Source of the DNA: Streptomyces sp. LaPpAH-108
GTDB taxonomy: Bacteria > Actinomycetota > Actinomycetes > Streptomycetales > Streptomycetaceae
Direction: 5' to 3'
DNA length: 64,000 nt
Assembly (NCBI RefSeq): GCF_000373625.1
Contig: NZ_KB891988.1
Coordinates: 656,053-720,052, forward strand
Below, one piece after another: positions 14,855 to 23,950 of this stretch (positions are counted from its first letter, which is position 1; each line of letters opens with the position of its first letter). A program made the translations under genes and the position numbers. The notes below the pieces were generated by a model. The model was not told the origin of the DNA, did no database searches, and saw only the letters and a list, made by a program, of their open reading frames with translations.

Positions 14855-15820
14855 TCAGACCGCCTGGCTGGCGACGAACGCGCCCCGCTTCTCGATCGCC
14901 ATCTGGTACAGGCGACCGGCGCGGTACGACGAGCGGACCAGCGGGCCGGACATCACCCCGGAGAAGCCGATCTGCTCGGCCTCCTCCTTCAGCTCCACGA
15001 ACTCCTGCGGCTTGACCCAGCGCTCGACCGGGTGGTGGCGCAGCGAGGGGCGCAGGTACTGGGTGATGGTGACCAGCTCGCACCCGGCGTCGTGCAGCTG
15101 GCGCAGCGCCTCGCTGATCTCCTCGCGGGTCTCGCCCATGCCGAGGATCAGGTTGGACTTGGTGACCAGGCCGAAGTCGCGGGCCTCGGTGATGACCTTC
15201 AGCGAGCGCTCGTAGCGGAAGCCGGGGCGGATGCGCTTGAAGATGCGCGGGACCGTCTCCACGTTGTGCGCGAAGACCTCGGGGCGGGAGGCGAAGACCT
15301 CGGCCAGCTGCTCGGGCACCGCGTTGAAGTCGGGGGCCAGCAGCTCGACCTTGGTGCGGCCGGCCGCGCGGTCCGCGGTCTGGGCGTGGATCTGGCGCAC
15401 GGTCTCGGCGTACAGCCAGGCGCCGCCGTCCTCCAGGTCGTCGCGGGCGACGCCGGTGATCGTGGCGTAGTTGAGGTCCATGGTGACCACGGACTCGCCC
15501 ACGCGGCGTGGCTCGTCGCGGTCCAGGGCCTCGGGCTTGCCGGTGTCGATCTGGCAGAAGTCACAGCGCCGGGTGCACTGGTCGCCGCCGATGAGGAAGG
15601 TGGCCTCGCGGTCCTCCCAGCATTCGTAGATGTTGGGGCAGCCGGCCTCCTGGCACACCGTGTGCAGGCCCTCGCTCTTCACGAGGTTCTGCATCTTGGT
15701 GTACTCGGGGCCCATTTTCGCCCGGGTCTTGATCCACTCGGGCTTGCGCTCGATGGGGGTCTGGCTGTTGCGGACCTCCAGGCGCAGCATCTTGCGTCCG
15801 TCGGGTGCGACTGCGGACAC
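14855..15820 (-). CDS. lipA: lipoyl synthase
   Basis: A 321-residue radical-SAM enzyme that inserts two sulfurs into protein-bound octanoyl groups. The auxiliary iron-sulfur cluster ligands are Cys56, Cys61 and Cys67 ([12 protein letters not shown]). The radical-SAM cluster is CTRRCDFC (82-89). The conserved C-terminal RSSY motif is present. The GTG start at 15820 ([15 protein letters not shown]) follows AGGGAG and gives the standard length. It lies 118 bp downstream of lipB. Its products are needed by the lipoyl E2 encoded at 27.8-29.6 kb. Confidence 0.96.
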   Translation of the reverse strand: MSAVAPDGRKMLRLEVRNSQTPIERKPEWIKTRAKMGPEYTKMQNLVKSEGLHTVCQEAGCPNIYECWEDREATFLIGGDQCTRRCDFCQIDTGKPEALDRDEPRRVGESVVTMDLNYATITGVARDDLEDGGAWLYAETVRQIHAQTADRAAGRTKVELLAPDFNAVPEQLAEVFASRPEVFAHNVETVPRIFKRIRPGFRYERSLKVITEARDFGLVTKSNLILGMGETREEISEALRQLHDAGCELVTITQYLRPSLRHHPVERWVKPQEFVELKEEAEQIGFSGVMSGPLVRSSYRAGRLYQMAIEKRGAFVASQAV

Positions 15821-15938
15821 GACCGGCTCCCTGCTTGTTGCGAAGTAGTCTTCGATTCTTCGGCGTACACAGAGTACGCCCGTGTGCATTGGGCCCTACG
15901 GGTGAGGAAAACCTCGCGGACGCAGGCCGCATTCCCGG

Positions 15939-16739
15939 TCAGACCGCGGCGGTCTTCTCGATCACCCGGGGCTTGAGGTCCGCGTTCTCCATGACCTCGC
16001 GCAGATGCCGCTCGACCACCGGTACGACCTCGGCGATCGTGACGTCCCGGCCCAGCTCGTTCGCGAGCGAGGCCACTCCGGCGTCACGGATGCCGCAGGG
16101 GATGATCCGGTCGAACCAGCGGTTGTCCGGGTTCACGTTGAGGGCGAAGCCGTGCATCGTGACGCCCTTGGCGACACGGATGCCGATCGCCGCGATCTTG
16201 CGGTCCTCGCGGCGCTGGCCCGCGTTGGAGGGGGCGTACTCCGGACCGTTCATCCGGGGGTCGAACTCCTCGTCGTTCAGCCGGGGGTCGAAGTCCAGGG
16301 AGAGGCCGCCGAGCGCGGGGCGCTGCTCGACCGGGTCGCCGAGCACCCAGACCCCGCTGCGGCCCTCGACGCGGGTGGTCTCCAGCCCGAACTCCGCACA
16401 GGCGCGGATCAGGGCCTCCTCCAGGCGGCGTACGTGGGCGATCACGTCGACCGGGCGGGGCAGCTTCTGGATCGGGTAGCCCACCAGCTGGCCGGGACCG
16501 TGCCAGGTGATCTTGCCGCCCCGGTCCACGTCCACGACCGGGGTGCCGTCGAGCGGGCGCTCGCTGTCCTCGGTGCGGCGGCCCGCCGTGTACACCGGGG
16601 GGTGTTCGAGGAGCAGCACGGTGTCGGGGATCTCGTCGGCGAACCGGGCCGCGTGCACCCGGCGCTGCTCGTCCCAGGCCACCTGGTACTCGACGGCGTC
16701 CGCGCCGAACCCCATGTGGACGAACCGCAACTCACTCAC
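15939..16739 (-). CDS. lipB: octanoyl-ACP:protein N-octanoyltransferase
   Basis: A 266-residue transferase that moves octanoate from acyl carrier protein to E2/GcvH lysines, the step before LipA. Core motifs are [17 protein letters not shown] (73-89), the catalytic Lys181 in KIAAIGIRV and catalytic Cys215 in [10 protein letters not shown]. Between GVWV and Lys181 lies an insertion of about 48 residues absent from short LipB proteins. It contains an internal echo ([10 protein letters not shown] / EFDPRMNG). The GTG at 16739 follows GAGGGAGG. A longer in-frame opening upstream is Arg/Pro-rich and unlikely to be translated. Confidence 0.94.
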   Translation of the reverse strand: MSELRFVHMGFGADAVEYQVAWDEQRRVHAARFADEIPDTVLLLEHPPVYTAGRRTEDSERPLDGTPVVDVDRGGKITWHGPGQLVGYPIQKLPRPVDVIAHVRRLEEALIRACAEFGLETTRVEGRSGVWVLGDPVEQRPALGGLSLDFDPRLNDEEFDPRMNGPEYAPSNAGQRREDRKIAAIGIRVAKGVTMHGFALNVNPDNRWFDRIIPCGIRDAGVASLANELGRDVTIAEVVPVVERHLREVMENADLKPRVIEKTAAV

Positions 16740-17004
16740 GGCAAGCGCCTCCCTCAGGCTGCCCCTCGTTTCAGGCCGCCCCTCGTCGGGTCTGTCAGGC
16801 GCGTCGGGCGCCCACGCCACTGTACGTCCGGCTCGCACACGTCAGTCCCGCGGGTGATCCTCACACGATCGGATGAATACGCGGCGGAATGTGCGACTAC
16901 TTGCTCACTCTCCGCTACATTCGCGCCGTTCGTGCGGCCGAAAGGGCTGCTCACAGGCGATCCCGGCACCTCAGGGAGCTGGAAGGCAGGAGACCGCACC
17001 ACAG

Positions 17005-18471
17005 ATGACGGACCGACCCGCGCAGCGCACCCCCAACCGCCAGCTCGCCGCGCTCATCGCAGAGGCGGGGTTCTCCAACGCGGGTCTGGCCCGGCGCGTC
17101 GACCAGCTCGGCCTGGAGCACGGACTCGACCTCAGATACGACAAGACCTCCGTCACCCGCTGGCTGCGCGGACAGCAGCCCCGGGGCACCACGCCCGCGC
17201 TCATCGCCGAGGTCTTCACGCGCCGTCTCGGGCGCCGGCTCACCGCGCAGGATCTCGGCCTGGACGCGTGTGCGCCGGTGTACGCCGGGCTCGAGTTCGC
17301 GTCCACGCCGGAGGAGGCCGTGGACATCGTCGGCGGACTGTGGCGCAAGGACTCCGGCAGCCATGCCGAGCTGCGCCGGATCGCCTTCACCCCGGCCGGG
17401 CTCGTGGTGCCCAGCCGGGACTGGCTGATCGGCAGGCCCGACGACCAGGTGGCCCGCGAACCGGCACCCCGGGTGCCCGCGCAGGGCCGCCACGGCAGCA
17501 CGCCCGAGCGCATCGAGCCCATGCCCGGCGCACTGCGCCCGCCCGGCCACCCCGACCGCTCCTCCGGGCACCGGGTCACCTCGGGCGACATCGCCGCGCT
17601 GCGCTCGGTCGGCGAGCTGTTCCGCACCCTGGACGACCAGTACGGCGGCGGCCACGCCCGCCAGGCCCTGGTGCGCTATCTGGAGCACGAGTGCGAGCCG
17701 ATGCTGCGCGGGGTCTACTCCGAGCGGACCGGCCGCAGGCTCTTCGGCGCCGCCGCGGACCTCACCCGGCTCGCGGGCTGGACGTCGTACGACATCGCCG
17801 CGCACGGGCTCGCCCAGCGCTACTTCGTGCAGGCGCTGCGGCTCGCGCAGGCCGCCGGGGACCGGGCCTACGGCTCGTACGTGCTGGTCACCATGAGCCG
17901 TCAGGCCGTCTACCTCGGGCACGGCAGGGAGGCGCTGCAGCTCGCCCGGGTCGCCCAGCAGGGGGTCGGCACCGCGGCGCCCCCGGTCGTCCAGGCGCTG
18001 CTGCACGCGGCGGAGGCGCGGGCGCACGCGATGCTCGGGGAGGCGCGGGCGTGCACCACCGCGCTGCTGCGCGCCGAACGCGCCCTGGAGGCCGCCCGGC
18101 CCGGCGACGAGGTGCCGTACTGGGCGCGGTTCTTCGACGAGGGCCAGCTCGCGGACGAGCTGGGCCACTGCCACCGGGACCTCCAGCAGTTCCGCGCCGC
18201 CGCCCAGCACGCGGAGCGGGCGCTGCGGCTGCGCGGCCCGGCGCACGCCCGCAGCCGTCTGTTCTGCCGGGTGGTGCTCGCCACCGCCCGGCTCGGCCTC
18301 GGCGAACTCGACCAGGCGTGCGCGCTGGCCGCCGAGGCGGCGGCCCAGGCGGCGGAGATGCGCTCGGTGCGCGCGCTCGAGTACGTCAAGGACTTCGAGC
18401 GCCGCCTGGAGCCGTACCGCGACGCGGCCCCGGCGCGCGGGTACCGGGAGCGGACCGCCGCCCTGGGGTGA
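17005..18471 (+). CDS. NsdA-like HTH/TPR regulator
   Basis: A 488-residue soluble regulator starting MTDRPAQRTPNRQLAALIAEAG. Residues about 8-75 resemble the divergent HTH used by streptomycete NsdA-type regulators (LARRVDQLGLEHGLDLRYDKTSVTRWLRGQQPRG). The rest is Ala/Leu-rich helical repeats (TPR-like), for example YVLVTMSRQAVYLGHGREALQLARVAQ. NsdA itself is a negative regulator of sporulation and antibiotics in S. coelicolor; assigning this protein to the same pathway is inference from architecture. AGGAG is 12 bases before the ATG. It is divergent from lipB. Confidence 0.75.
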   Translation: MTDRPAQRTPNRQLAALIAEAGFSNAGLARRVDQLGLEHGLDLRYDKTSVTRWLRGQQPRGTTPALIAEVFTRRLGRRLTAQDLGLDACAPVYAGLEFASTPEEAVDIVGGLWRKDSGSHAELRRIAFTPAGLVVPSRDWLIGRPDDQVAREPAPRVPAQGRHGSTPERIEPMPGALRPPGHPDRSSGHRVTSGDIAALRSVGELFRTLDDQYGGGHARQALVRYLEHECEPMLRGVYSERTGRRLFGAAADLTRLAGWTSYDIAAHGLAQRYFVQALRLAQAAGDRAYGSYVLVTMSRQAVYLGHGREALQLARVAQQGVGTAAPPVVQALLHAAEARAHAMLGEARACTTALLRAERALEAARPGDEVPYWARFFDEGQLADELGHCHRDLQQFRAAAQHAERALRLRGPAHARSRLFCRVVLATARLGLGELDQACALAAEAAAQAAEMRSVRALEYVKDFERRLEPYRDAAPARGYRERTAALG

Positions 18472-18526
18472 GCGGGGCCCCTCGCCGGTCCTGCGCCGCT
18501 TGTTGGCTCTACGCCGATTGCCGGTC

Positions 18527-19903
18527 CTACGCCGCGTGCGGCACCGTCGCCGCCGGGTCGGCCCGGTGCATCGAGCCTTCCGCGCCGAGGTCGGCCAGGA
18601 GGGCCGCGGCGGCGCGGTGGGCGGAGTGCAGGGCGCCCTGGACGGTGCCGGAGTCGCGGTGGTCGCCGCACACGTACAGGCCCGCCATCAGGCGCACCGG
18701 GCGGCGCGCGTCGTACGGCGGGCGCAGCGCGGGGACGGCCTCGGGGGTGTGGTGCACGGCCAGGGTCTCCCAGCGGTGCGTGGAGGTGCCGTAGAGGCGG
18801 CCCAGCTGGATGCGGACCGCGCCGTCCAGCTCGCCGGGGCCCCCGGGCGGGGTGCCGAGCACGGTGGAGGAGATCAGCACGCGTCCGGCGGGCGCCCGGC
18901 CCGGGTCCACGGCGCTGAGCACCGCCGTGTGCGCGACCGGGCCGCTCCGGTCGGCGTCGAGCAGCAGCGCGGAGCCGGTGGCGAGCACGGGGGCCGGGTC
19001 GTCGGTGGTGTGGTGGACCACGGTCACCGGGTGGAACCCGGGCACGCGCAGACCGGGCAGCAGCTCGGCCGCGGCGCGGGCGCCGGTCGCGAGGAGCACC
19101 GCGCGGCAGCGGATCACGCCGTGCTCGGCGGTGGTGACCGAGGTGGTGGACACCGAGGTGACGCGGACGCCGGTGCGTACGGTGCCGGGCGGCAGCGAGC
19201 GGGCCAGCCGGTCGGGCAGCGCCTGCGCGCCGCCCTCCGGGAGGCACAGCCGTCCGCTCGCGAAGGCGTGCAGTGCGAGGTCGGCGGCCCGGCTGGAGGT
19301 GGTCAGCTCCGGGTCGCACAGCAGGGCGGCGAGCAGCGGGCGCAGGAAGCCCTCGACGGTGCGCGGGGGCAGACCGCGCGCCTGGAGGGCCTGGGCGGCG
19401 GGCAGTTCGGGGCGGGCCAGCAGCCGGTCGACGGGCGTGGCGGCGAGCCGGTTCAGCGCGCTGCCGAGCCGCGCCCGGTCCATGGCGCCCCCGGCCGCCC
19501 CGCCGGTACGGCTCTCACGGGCGCTGCCCGCACCCCGGGGGGCGCTCGCGAGGGCGCGCGCGATGTGAAGTGCGCCCCGTGCGCCCCCGGTGACCGCCGG
19601 AGCGCCCGCCCGGTGCCGGTGCCCGTCGCGGTGCAGCAGGACCCCGGGCGCGAAGCGGCGCAGCGGCAGCGCTTCGAGGCCGGGGGTGGTGCGCAGTTCG
19701 GCCCAGGACGTGAACAGCGGCTGGCCGAGCCGGTCGAGCCGGAAGCCGTCGACCTTCTCGGTCGCCATACGGCCGCCGACACACGGCTCTGCCTCCAGGA
19801 CCGCGGTCGACACTCCAGCACTGGCGAGCCGACGGGCCGCCGCGAGTCCGGCGACCCCGGCTCCCACGACGACGACGTCCACCTGGTACGCGGGCTCAAG
19901 CAC
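18527..19903 (-). CDS. FAD-dependent amine-oxidase-like oxidoreductase
   Basis: A 458-residue flavoprotein. The dinucleotide fold is VVVVGAGVAGLAAARRLASAG with GxGxxG at about residues 14-19, ending in the acidic residue of LEAE. Next comes GGRMATEKVDGFRLDRLGQ, a flavin-contacting segment, and near the C-terminus LYVCGDHRDSGTVQGALHSAHRAA, the second FAD-binding motif of the amine oxidase/phytoene desaturase superfamily. The substrate cannot be told. GTG at 19903 sits behind GGAGGGG. It converges with the NsdA-like gene. Confidence 0.82.
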   Translation of the reverse strand: MLEPAYQVDVVVVGAGVAGLAAARRLASAGVSTAVLEAEPCVGGRMATEKVDGFRLDRLGQPLFTSWAELRTTPGLEALPLRRFAPGVLLHRDGHRHRAGAPAVTGGARGALHIARALASAPRGAGSARESRTGGAAGGAMDRARLGSALNRLAATPVDRLLARPELPAAQALQARGLPPRTVEGFLRPLLAALLCDPELTTSSRAADLALHAFASGRLCLPEGGAQALPDRLARSLPPGTVRTGVRVTSVSTTSVTTAEHGVIRCRAVLLATGARAAAELLPGLRVPGFHPVTVVHHTTDDPAPVLATGSALLLDADRSGPVAHTAVLSAVDPGRAPAGRVLISSTVLGTPPGGPGELDGAVRIQLGRLYGTSTHRWETLAVHHTPEAVPALRPPYDARRPVRLMAGLYVCGDHRDSGTVQGALHSAHRAAAALLADLGAEGSMHRADPAATVPHAA

Positions 19904-20052
19904 GAGGCCCCTCCTGTGGTTGCGCGGCCGGTGGAGACGTGATGCCCCCAACAGGCCCCGGGGATACCCGAGTTCGGACCGAGGTTAGGGCTCCGGACGG
20001 TCAGGGGCAGTCGCGCATCGACAGGGCACGGTCGCATGGAGGTCGCATACGG

Positions 20053-20949
20053 TCACTCCGCCGCGCGGATCGCGTCCTCGATCCCGGGGAACGCGAAAGC
20101 GAACCCCGACTCCAACAGCCGCGCGGGCACCACCCGTTGACTGCCCAGCACATCCCCGGCCATCTCCCCGAGCACCGTGCGCAGCACCGCCGCCGGGACC
20201 GGGAACAGGGTGGGCCGGTGCAGCACGCGCCCCATCGCCTCGGTGATCTCCTGGTTGGTCAGCGGCTCGGGCGCGGTCAGATTGAACGGCCCCGACAGAT
20301 CCGCACGGTCGATCAGATGCCGGATCGCGGCCACCTCGTCGTGCAGCGCGATGTACGACCAGTACTGCCGCCCGTCCCCGAGCCGCCCGCCGAGCCCCGC
20401 CTTGAACAGCGGGAACAGCCGCCCCCACGCCCCGCCTCCGGACGCCACCACCAGACCGGTGCGCACGAACACCGTCCGCACGCCCGCCTCCCGCACCGGC
20501 GCCGCGGCCTCCTCCCACTCCTCGCACACCGAGGGCAGAAAGCCGTCACCGGGCGGGGCGCTCTCGTCCGTGATCCGGTCGCCGGTGTCGCCGTAGTAGC
20601 CGATCGCGCTGCCGTTCACGAACACCCGGGGCGGCTCCGGCAGCGAGGCGGCGGCCTCCGCGAGCGCCGCCGTGCCAAGCACCCGGCTGTCCCGGATCAG
20701 CCGCTTGTACTCCGGCGTCCAGCGCTTGTCCCCGACCCCGGCCCCGGCCAGGTTCACCACCACGTCGCAGCCGCTCAGCCCGGCCGCGTCCACGGTCTGC
20801 CGCTCCGGATCCCAGCGCACCTCGTCCGCGCCCCGGGGCTCGTGCCGCACCAGCCGGACCACCTCGTGCCCGTCGGCCCGCAGGGACCGCACCAGGGCAC
20901 CACCGATCAGACCGGACGCACCGGCCACCGCGATTCGCGCATGCTCCAT
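20053..20949 (-). CDS. TIGR01777-family SDR epimerase
   Basis: A 298-residue extended-SDR protein with NAD(P)-binding VAGASGLIGGALVRSLRADGHEV and the catalytic-loop Tyr in NGSAIGYYGDTGD. The C-terminal half contains LTAPEPLTNQEITEAMGRVLHRP and the DUF1731-like tail (GDVLGSQRVVPARLLESGFAF), the hallmark of the YfcH/SDR39U1 group. The family is widespread without a fixed substrate. A homologue lies beside the lip genes in other actinobacteria (Rv2216 in M. tuberculosis). The ATG at 20949 gives the usual length. Confidence 0.88.
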   Translation of the reverse strand: MEHARIAVAGASGLIGGALVRSLRADGHEVVRLVRHEPRGADEVRWDPERQTVDAAGLSGCDVVVNLAGAGVGDKRWTPEYKRLIRDSRVLGTAALAEAAASLPEPPRVFVNGSAIGYYGDTGDRITDESAPPGDGFLPSVCEEWEEAAAPVREAGVRTVFVRTGLVVASGGGAWGRLFPLFKAGLGGRLGDGRQYWSYIALHDEVAAIRHLIDRADLSGPFNLTAPEPLTNQEITEAMGRVLHRPTLFPVPAAVLRTVLGEMAGDVLGSQRVVPARLLESGFAFAFPGIEDAIRAAE

Positions 20950-21063
20950 GCCCCCAGCATGGCCGCCCACCCCCAGGAAACCGGGCAGCACACCTCACCG
21001 AACCCACAAGTCGCCGCCGAACGCCCACAGAGGGCCGCTCGACCCGAGGGCCCTTCAGGCGCC

Positions 21064-22257
21064 CTACGACGTGATCAGGCGGCCGGTGTCCACCGGTACC
21101 GTCGCGTTCGCCGCTCGGGTCGCGTCGGCCGAGACCTCCGCCGCCGTGAGGACGTAGCCCGTCTCGGAGTCCGAGGTGGAGCGGGCGAACACCACGCCGT
21201 ACACCCGCCCGGAGGTGGTCAGCAGCGGGCCGCCGGAGTTGCCCGGGCGGACCGTCGAGCGGATCGAGTAGACCTCGCGGGTGACCGTCCGGTCGTTGTA
21301 GATGTTCTGGCCGGTCGCCCGCACCCGGTTCGCCACCGTCGCCGCCTGGAGGTTCAGACCGCCGTCCTGCGGATAGCCCGCGACCACCGCGGAGTCGCCG
21401 CGCCGGGCGCCGTCGTCGAAGCGCAGCACCGGCGCGCTCAGCCGGGGCACATAGAGCACCGCCACGTCCTTGTCCGGGTCGAAGAGCACCACCCGCGCCG
21501 CGTACGCCGGGCCGACCCCGCCCACCCGCACGGTCGGCTCGTCGATCCCGGCCACCACGTGCGCGTTCGTCATCACCCGGTGCGGCGCGTACACGAACCC
21601 GCTGCCCTCGCGGCCCTCGGCGCCCACCGAGCCCTCGATCTTCACCGTGCTCGTCCGGGCCGCCTCCGTCGCCTCCGCCGTCACACTGTCCCCGGTGGGC
21701 CTCGCGACCCGCGCCGTGGACTCGTTCTCGAACGGGTTGAAGACCTGCGGGAAACCCGCCTCCGTCAGCGCCGAGGTGGCCCGCGCGAACCACACCGGCG
21801 TCGTCTCCGGCATCGTCTCCTGCACCGCGCCGAGCAGCGCCGAGTTCCGGATCGCCGTCGTCAGCGTCTGCGAGGGCGTCGCCGCCAGCACGCTCGCCGC
21901 CACCCACGCCACGATCAGCACCGCCACCGAGTTGGCCGCCGCGCCGCCCATCCCGTCCGCGACCCGCAGCGCGCCCCCGCCCGTGCGGTCCATCCGGCTG
22001 CGCAGCCGCAGCCCCAGCTGCCCCGCCAGCTCATGCCCCACCACACCCGGCACCAGCACCGTCAGCACCGCGAGCACGGTCGCCGCGGCCGACCCGCGCG
22101 TCACCAGACCCGTCACCCAGGGCAGCGCCCAGACACCGACGGCCGCGCCGCCCACGAACCCGGCCAGCGACAGACACCCGGCCACCAGACCGCGCCGGTA
22201 CCCGGCCGCCGCGTAGACGAGGACCACCAGCACGAGCAGCACGTCGAGCAGGTCCAC
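21064..22257 (-). CDS. MarP-family membrane serine protease
   Basis: A 397-residue protein with four N-terminal membrane helices of the CvpA type (about residues 5-130) and an extracytoplasmic trypsin-like domain. The triad is His233 (TNAHVVAG), Asp264 (PDKDVAVL) and Ser341 (RPGNSGGPL). The M. tuberculosis relative MarP protects against acid and oxidative stress by cleaving cell-wall proteins; the same role here is inference. GTG at 22257 follows AAGGCGG. It is divergent from the amidase gene, a link with the cell wall that fits the known MarP target class. Confidence 0.9.
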   Translation of the reverse strand: MDLLDVLLVLVVLVYAAAGYRRGLVAGCLSLAGFVGGAAVGVWALPWVTGLVTRGSAAATVLAVLTVLVPGVVGHELAGQLGLRLRSRMDRTGGGALRVADGMGGAAANSVAVLIVAWVAASVLAATPSQTLTTAIRNSALLGAVQETMPETTPVWFARATSALTEAGFPQVFNPFENESTARVARPTGDSVTAEATEAARTSTVKIEGSVGAEGREGSGFVYAPHRVMTNAHVVAGIDEPTVRVGGVGPAYAARVVLFDPDKDVAVLYVPRLSAPVLRFDDGARRGDSAVVAGYPQDGGLNLQAATVANRVRATGQNIYNDRTVTREVYSIRSTVRPGNSGGPLLTTSGRVYGVVFARSTSDSETGYVLTAAEVSADATRAANATVPVDTGRLITS

Positions 22258-22449
22258 GAAGCCGCCTTTCTCTCGGACCCCCCAGTACGGTCGGGACACG
22301 CCCGCTGATCAGCCGTGCGCGAGCGCCCCCGGCGGGGAAACGGCGCACGTGTGCGTGTACCTCCGGAAACGTCCCGGACGGGGACGATGGTTCCACCGGG
22401 TGGCACAGCACACATCGCGGACCGGGCCGGGCGATCCGACGATGGGATC

Positions 22450-23256
22450 ATGCGTGCCACGCGAGGACCGGACGGACAGAGGCGGCGCGTCCGGGTGCCG
22501 GGCGCGGTCCTGCTGGTGGTCGGCTGTCTGCCCGCCCTCACCGCCCTGATCGCGGTCCTCGTCCTCGCACGGGGCAGCGAGAGCATCGTCACCCACCACT
22601 CCGCCCACCCCCTCACGACCGCCCCCCACGCCCCGGCGCCCCACAACGCGCCCCGCCCGGTGATCGTGCCCCGTTCCGCCTGGCTGGACGCCACCGCCCG
22701 GCACGAGCAGCCCGCCCCGCGCTACGACGACAAGGTGATCGCCGTCTTCGTCCACCACACCGACTCGCCCAACGGCTACGACTGCGCGGAGGCCCCGCGC
22801 ATCATCCGCGACCTGTACGCGGGCCAGACCGGCAGCCGCCACTGGGACGACATCGGCTACAACTTCCTCGTGGACCGCTGCGGCACCGTCTACGAGGGCC
22901 GCGCCGGGGGAGAGGACCGCCCCGTCACCGGCGCCCACACCCAGGGCTTCAACCACCGCACCGCAGGGATCGCCGCGCTCGGCACCTTCACCGCAGGAGT
23001 CCCCGTCCCGCGCGCCATGACCGACGCCATCGCCGCCGTGGCCGCCTGGAAACTGGGCCTGGCCGACATCGACCCGCGCTCCCGGGTCCGCCTGGTCTCC
23101 ACCAGCGGACTGAGCCGCTACCAGGCGGGCACGACCGCCACCCTCCCGGCCCTCGCGGGCCACAACGACGGCTACCAGACCACCTGCCCCGGCGCCGCCC
23201 TGAGCGCCCGCCTCCCCGAGATCAGGAACACGGCGGCCCGGCTGCAGGGCCGGTGA
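22450..23256 (+). CDS. peptidoglycan-recognition N-acetylmuramoyl-L-alanine amidase
   Basis: A 268-residue protein with one membrane helix or signal anchor (about 16-40) and a PGRP/amidase_2 domain (about 75-268). Zinc-site residues are visible in FVHHTDSPNGYDC and in LAGHNDGYQTTCPG, and YNFLVDRCGTVYEGRAGG is a family signature. The expected activity is cleavage of the lactyl-Ala bond in peptidoglycan. A longer N-terminus exists in frame, but the ATG at 22450 places the hydrophobic helix normally. It is divergent from the MarP protease gene. Confidence 0.88.
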   Translation: MRATRGPDGQRRRVRVPGAVLLVVGCLPALTALIAVLVLARGSESIVTHHSAHPLTTAPHAPAPHNAPRPVIVPRSAWLDATARHEQPAPRYDDKVIAVFVHHTDSPNGYDCAEAPRIIRDLYAGQTGSRHWDDIGYNFLVDRCGTVYEGRAGGEDRPVTGAHTQGFNHRTAGIAALGTFTAGVPVPRAMTDAIAAVAAWKLGLADIDPRSRVRLVSTSGLSRYQAGTTATLPALAGHNDGYQTTCPGAALSARLPEIRNTAARLQGR

Positions 23257-23301
23257 GCCGGAGACGGGAGGGCCGGAGACCGGAGGGGCGGAGACCGGAG
23301 G
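23257..23301. repeat. three tandem 15-bp units (GCCGGAGACCGGAGG type)
   Basis: Three 15-bp units follow the amidase stop, each a variant of GCCGGAGACCGGAGG with one to two changes. They fill the 57-bp gap to the DUF4240 gene's end. This looks like a short minisatellite. Confidence 0.7.
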
Positions 23302-23313
23302 GGCGGGCACGCC

Positions 23314-23832
23314 TCACTCCCTGAAGCGTTCCCACAGGACCGGATAGCGCTCCGCCAGCATGCCGTCGTTCTCGAAGTCGAAGGCCGTGCCCGCGGGCTC
23401 CGCGGGCGCCGGGGCGAGGCCGAGGTCGGGGGCGACCACGCCGGTCAGCCGCTCGTACGCCTCGTCCGCCGCGTACCCCAGCTCCTCGCCGTCCCCGTCC
23501 ATCTCCTCGTCGAAGTCCTCAAGGAGTCCCGCCAGCGCGTCCGGATCGTGCAGCGCGCCCTCGAACACCTCCCGGCCCTGGCCGATCAGCCAGCACCGGA
23601 AGTAGTCGAAGGCGTCGTCGCTCGCGCCGTCCAGCAGAATCCAGGCCGCGCCCCACAGATCCCAGCGATACGCGCGGTTGTAGCGGGCCTCGAAGTGACG
23701 GGCGAAGTCCAGGACCATGTCCGGGTCCAGCTGGAGCAGCCGGTCCACCAGCAGGTCGGCCTGCTCCTCGGGGTCGCCCTCGGCGGCCTCGCGGGTGGCG
23801 TCGATCAGCTCCCAGAACTCCGTCTCGTCCAT
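23314..23832 (-). CDS. DUF4240 protein
   Basis: A 172-residue acidic soluble protein beginning MDETEFWELIDATREAAEGDPEEQ. The segment FWELI..., then FARHFEARYNRAYRWDLWGAAWILLDGASDDAFDYFRCWLIGQGREVFEGALHDPDAL, is the DUF4240 domain common in streptomycetes, with conserved aromatic residues. The function is unknown. The C-terminal about 50 residues are acidic. It converges with the amidase gene. Confidence 0.85.
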   Translation of the reverse strand: MDETEFWELIDATREAAEGDPEEQADLLVDRLLQLDPDMVLDFARHFEARYNRAYRWDLWGAAWILLDGASDDAFDYFRCWLIGQGREVFEGALHDPDALAGLLEDFDEEMDGDGEELGYAADEAYERLTGVVAPDLGLAPAPAEPAGTAFDFENDGMLAERYPVLWERFRE

Positions 23833-23904
23833 CACGGCACCAGCATCGGGCCTCACACCGCGCCCCGCACGCGGAACGGCACGGTGAACGGGCGGGAAAC
23901 GGAG

Positions 23905-23933
23905 AAGGGGCACGGCGTGCTGCCGTACCCCTT
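23905..23933. terminator. hairpin downstream of aceE
   Basis: AAGGGGCACGGC and GCCGTACCCCTT pair with one mismatch around a 5-base loop, 17 bp beyond the aceE stop. Confidence 0.7.
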
Positions 23934-23950
23934 CAGCGGACCTCAGAAGG

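Noticed and set aside
19939..22308. A 789-codon open frame on the plus strand
   Set aside because: It crosses the epimerase and MarP genes in antisense and is Arg/His/Pro-rich.
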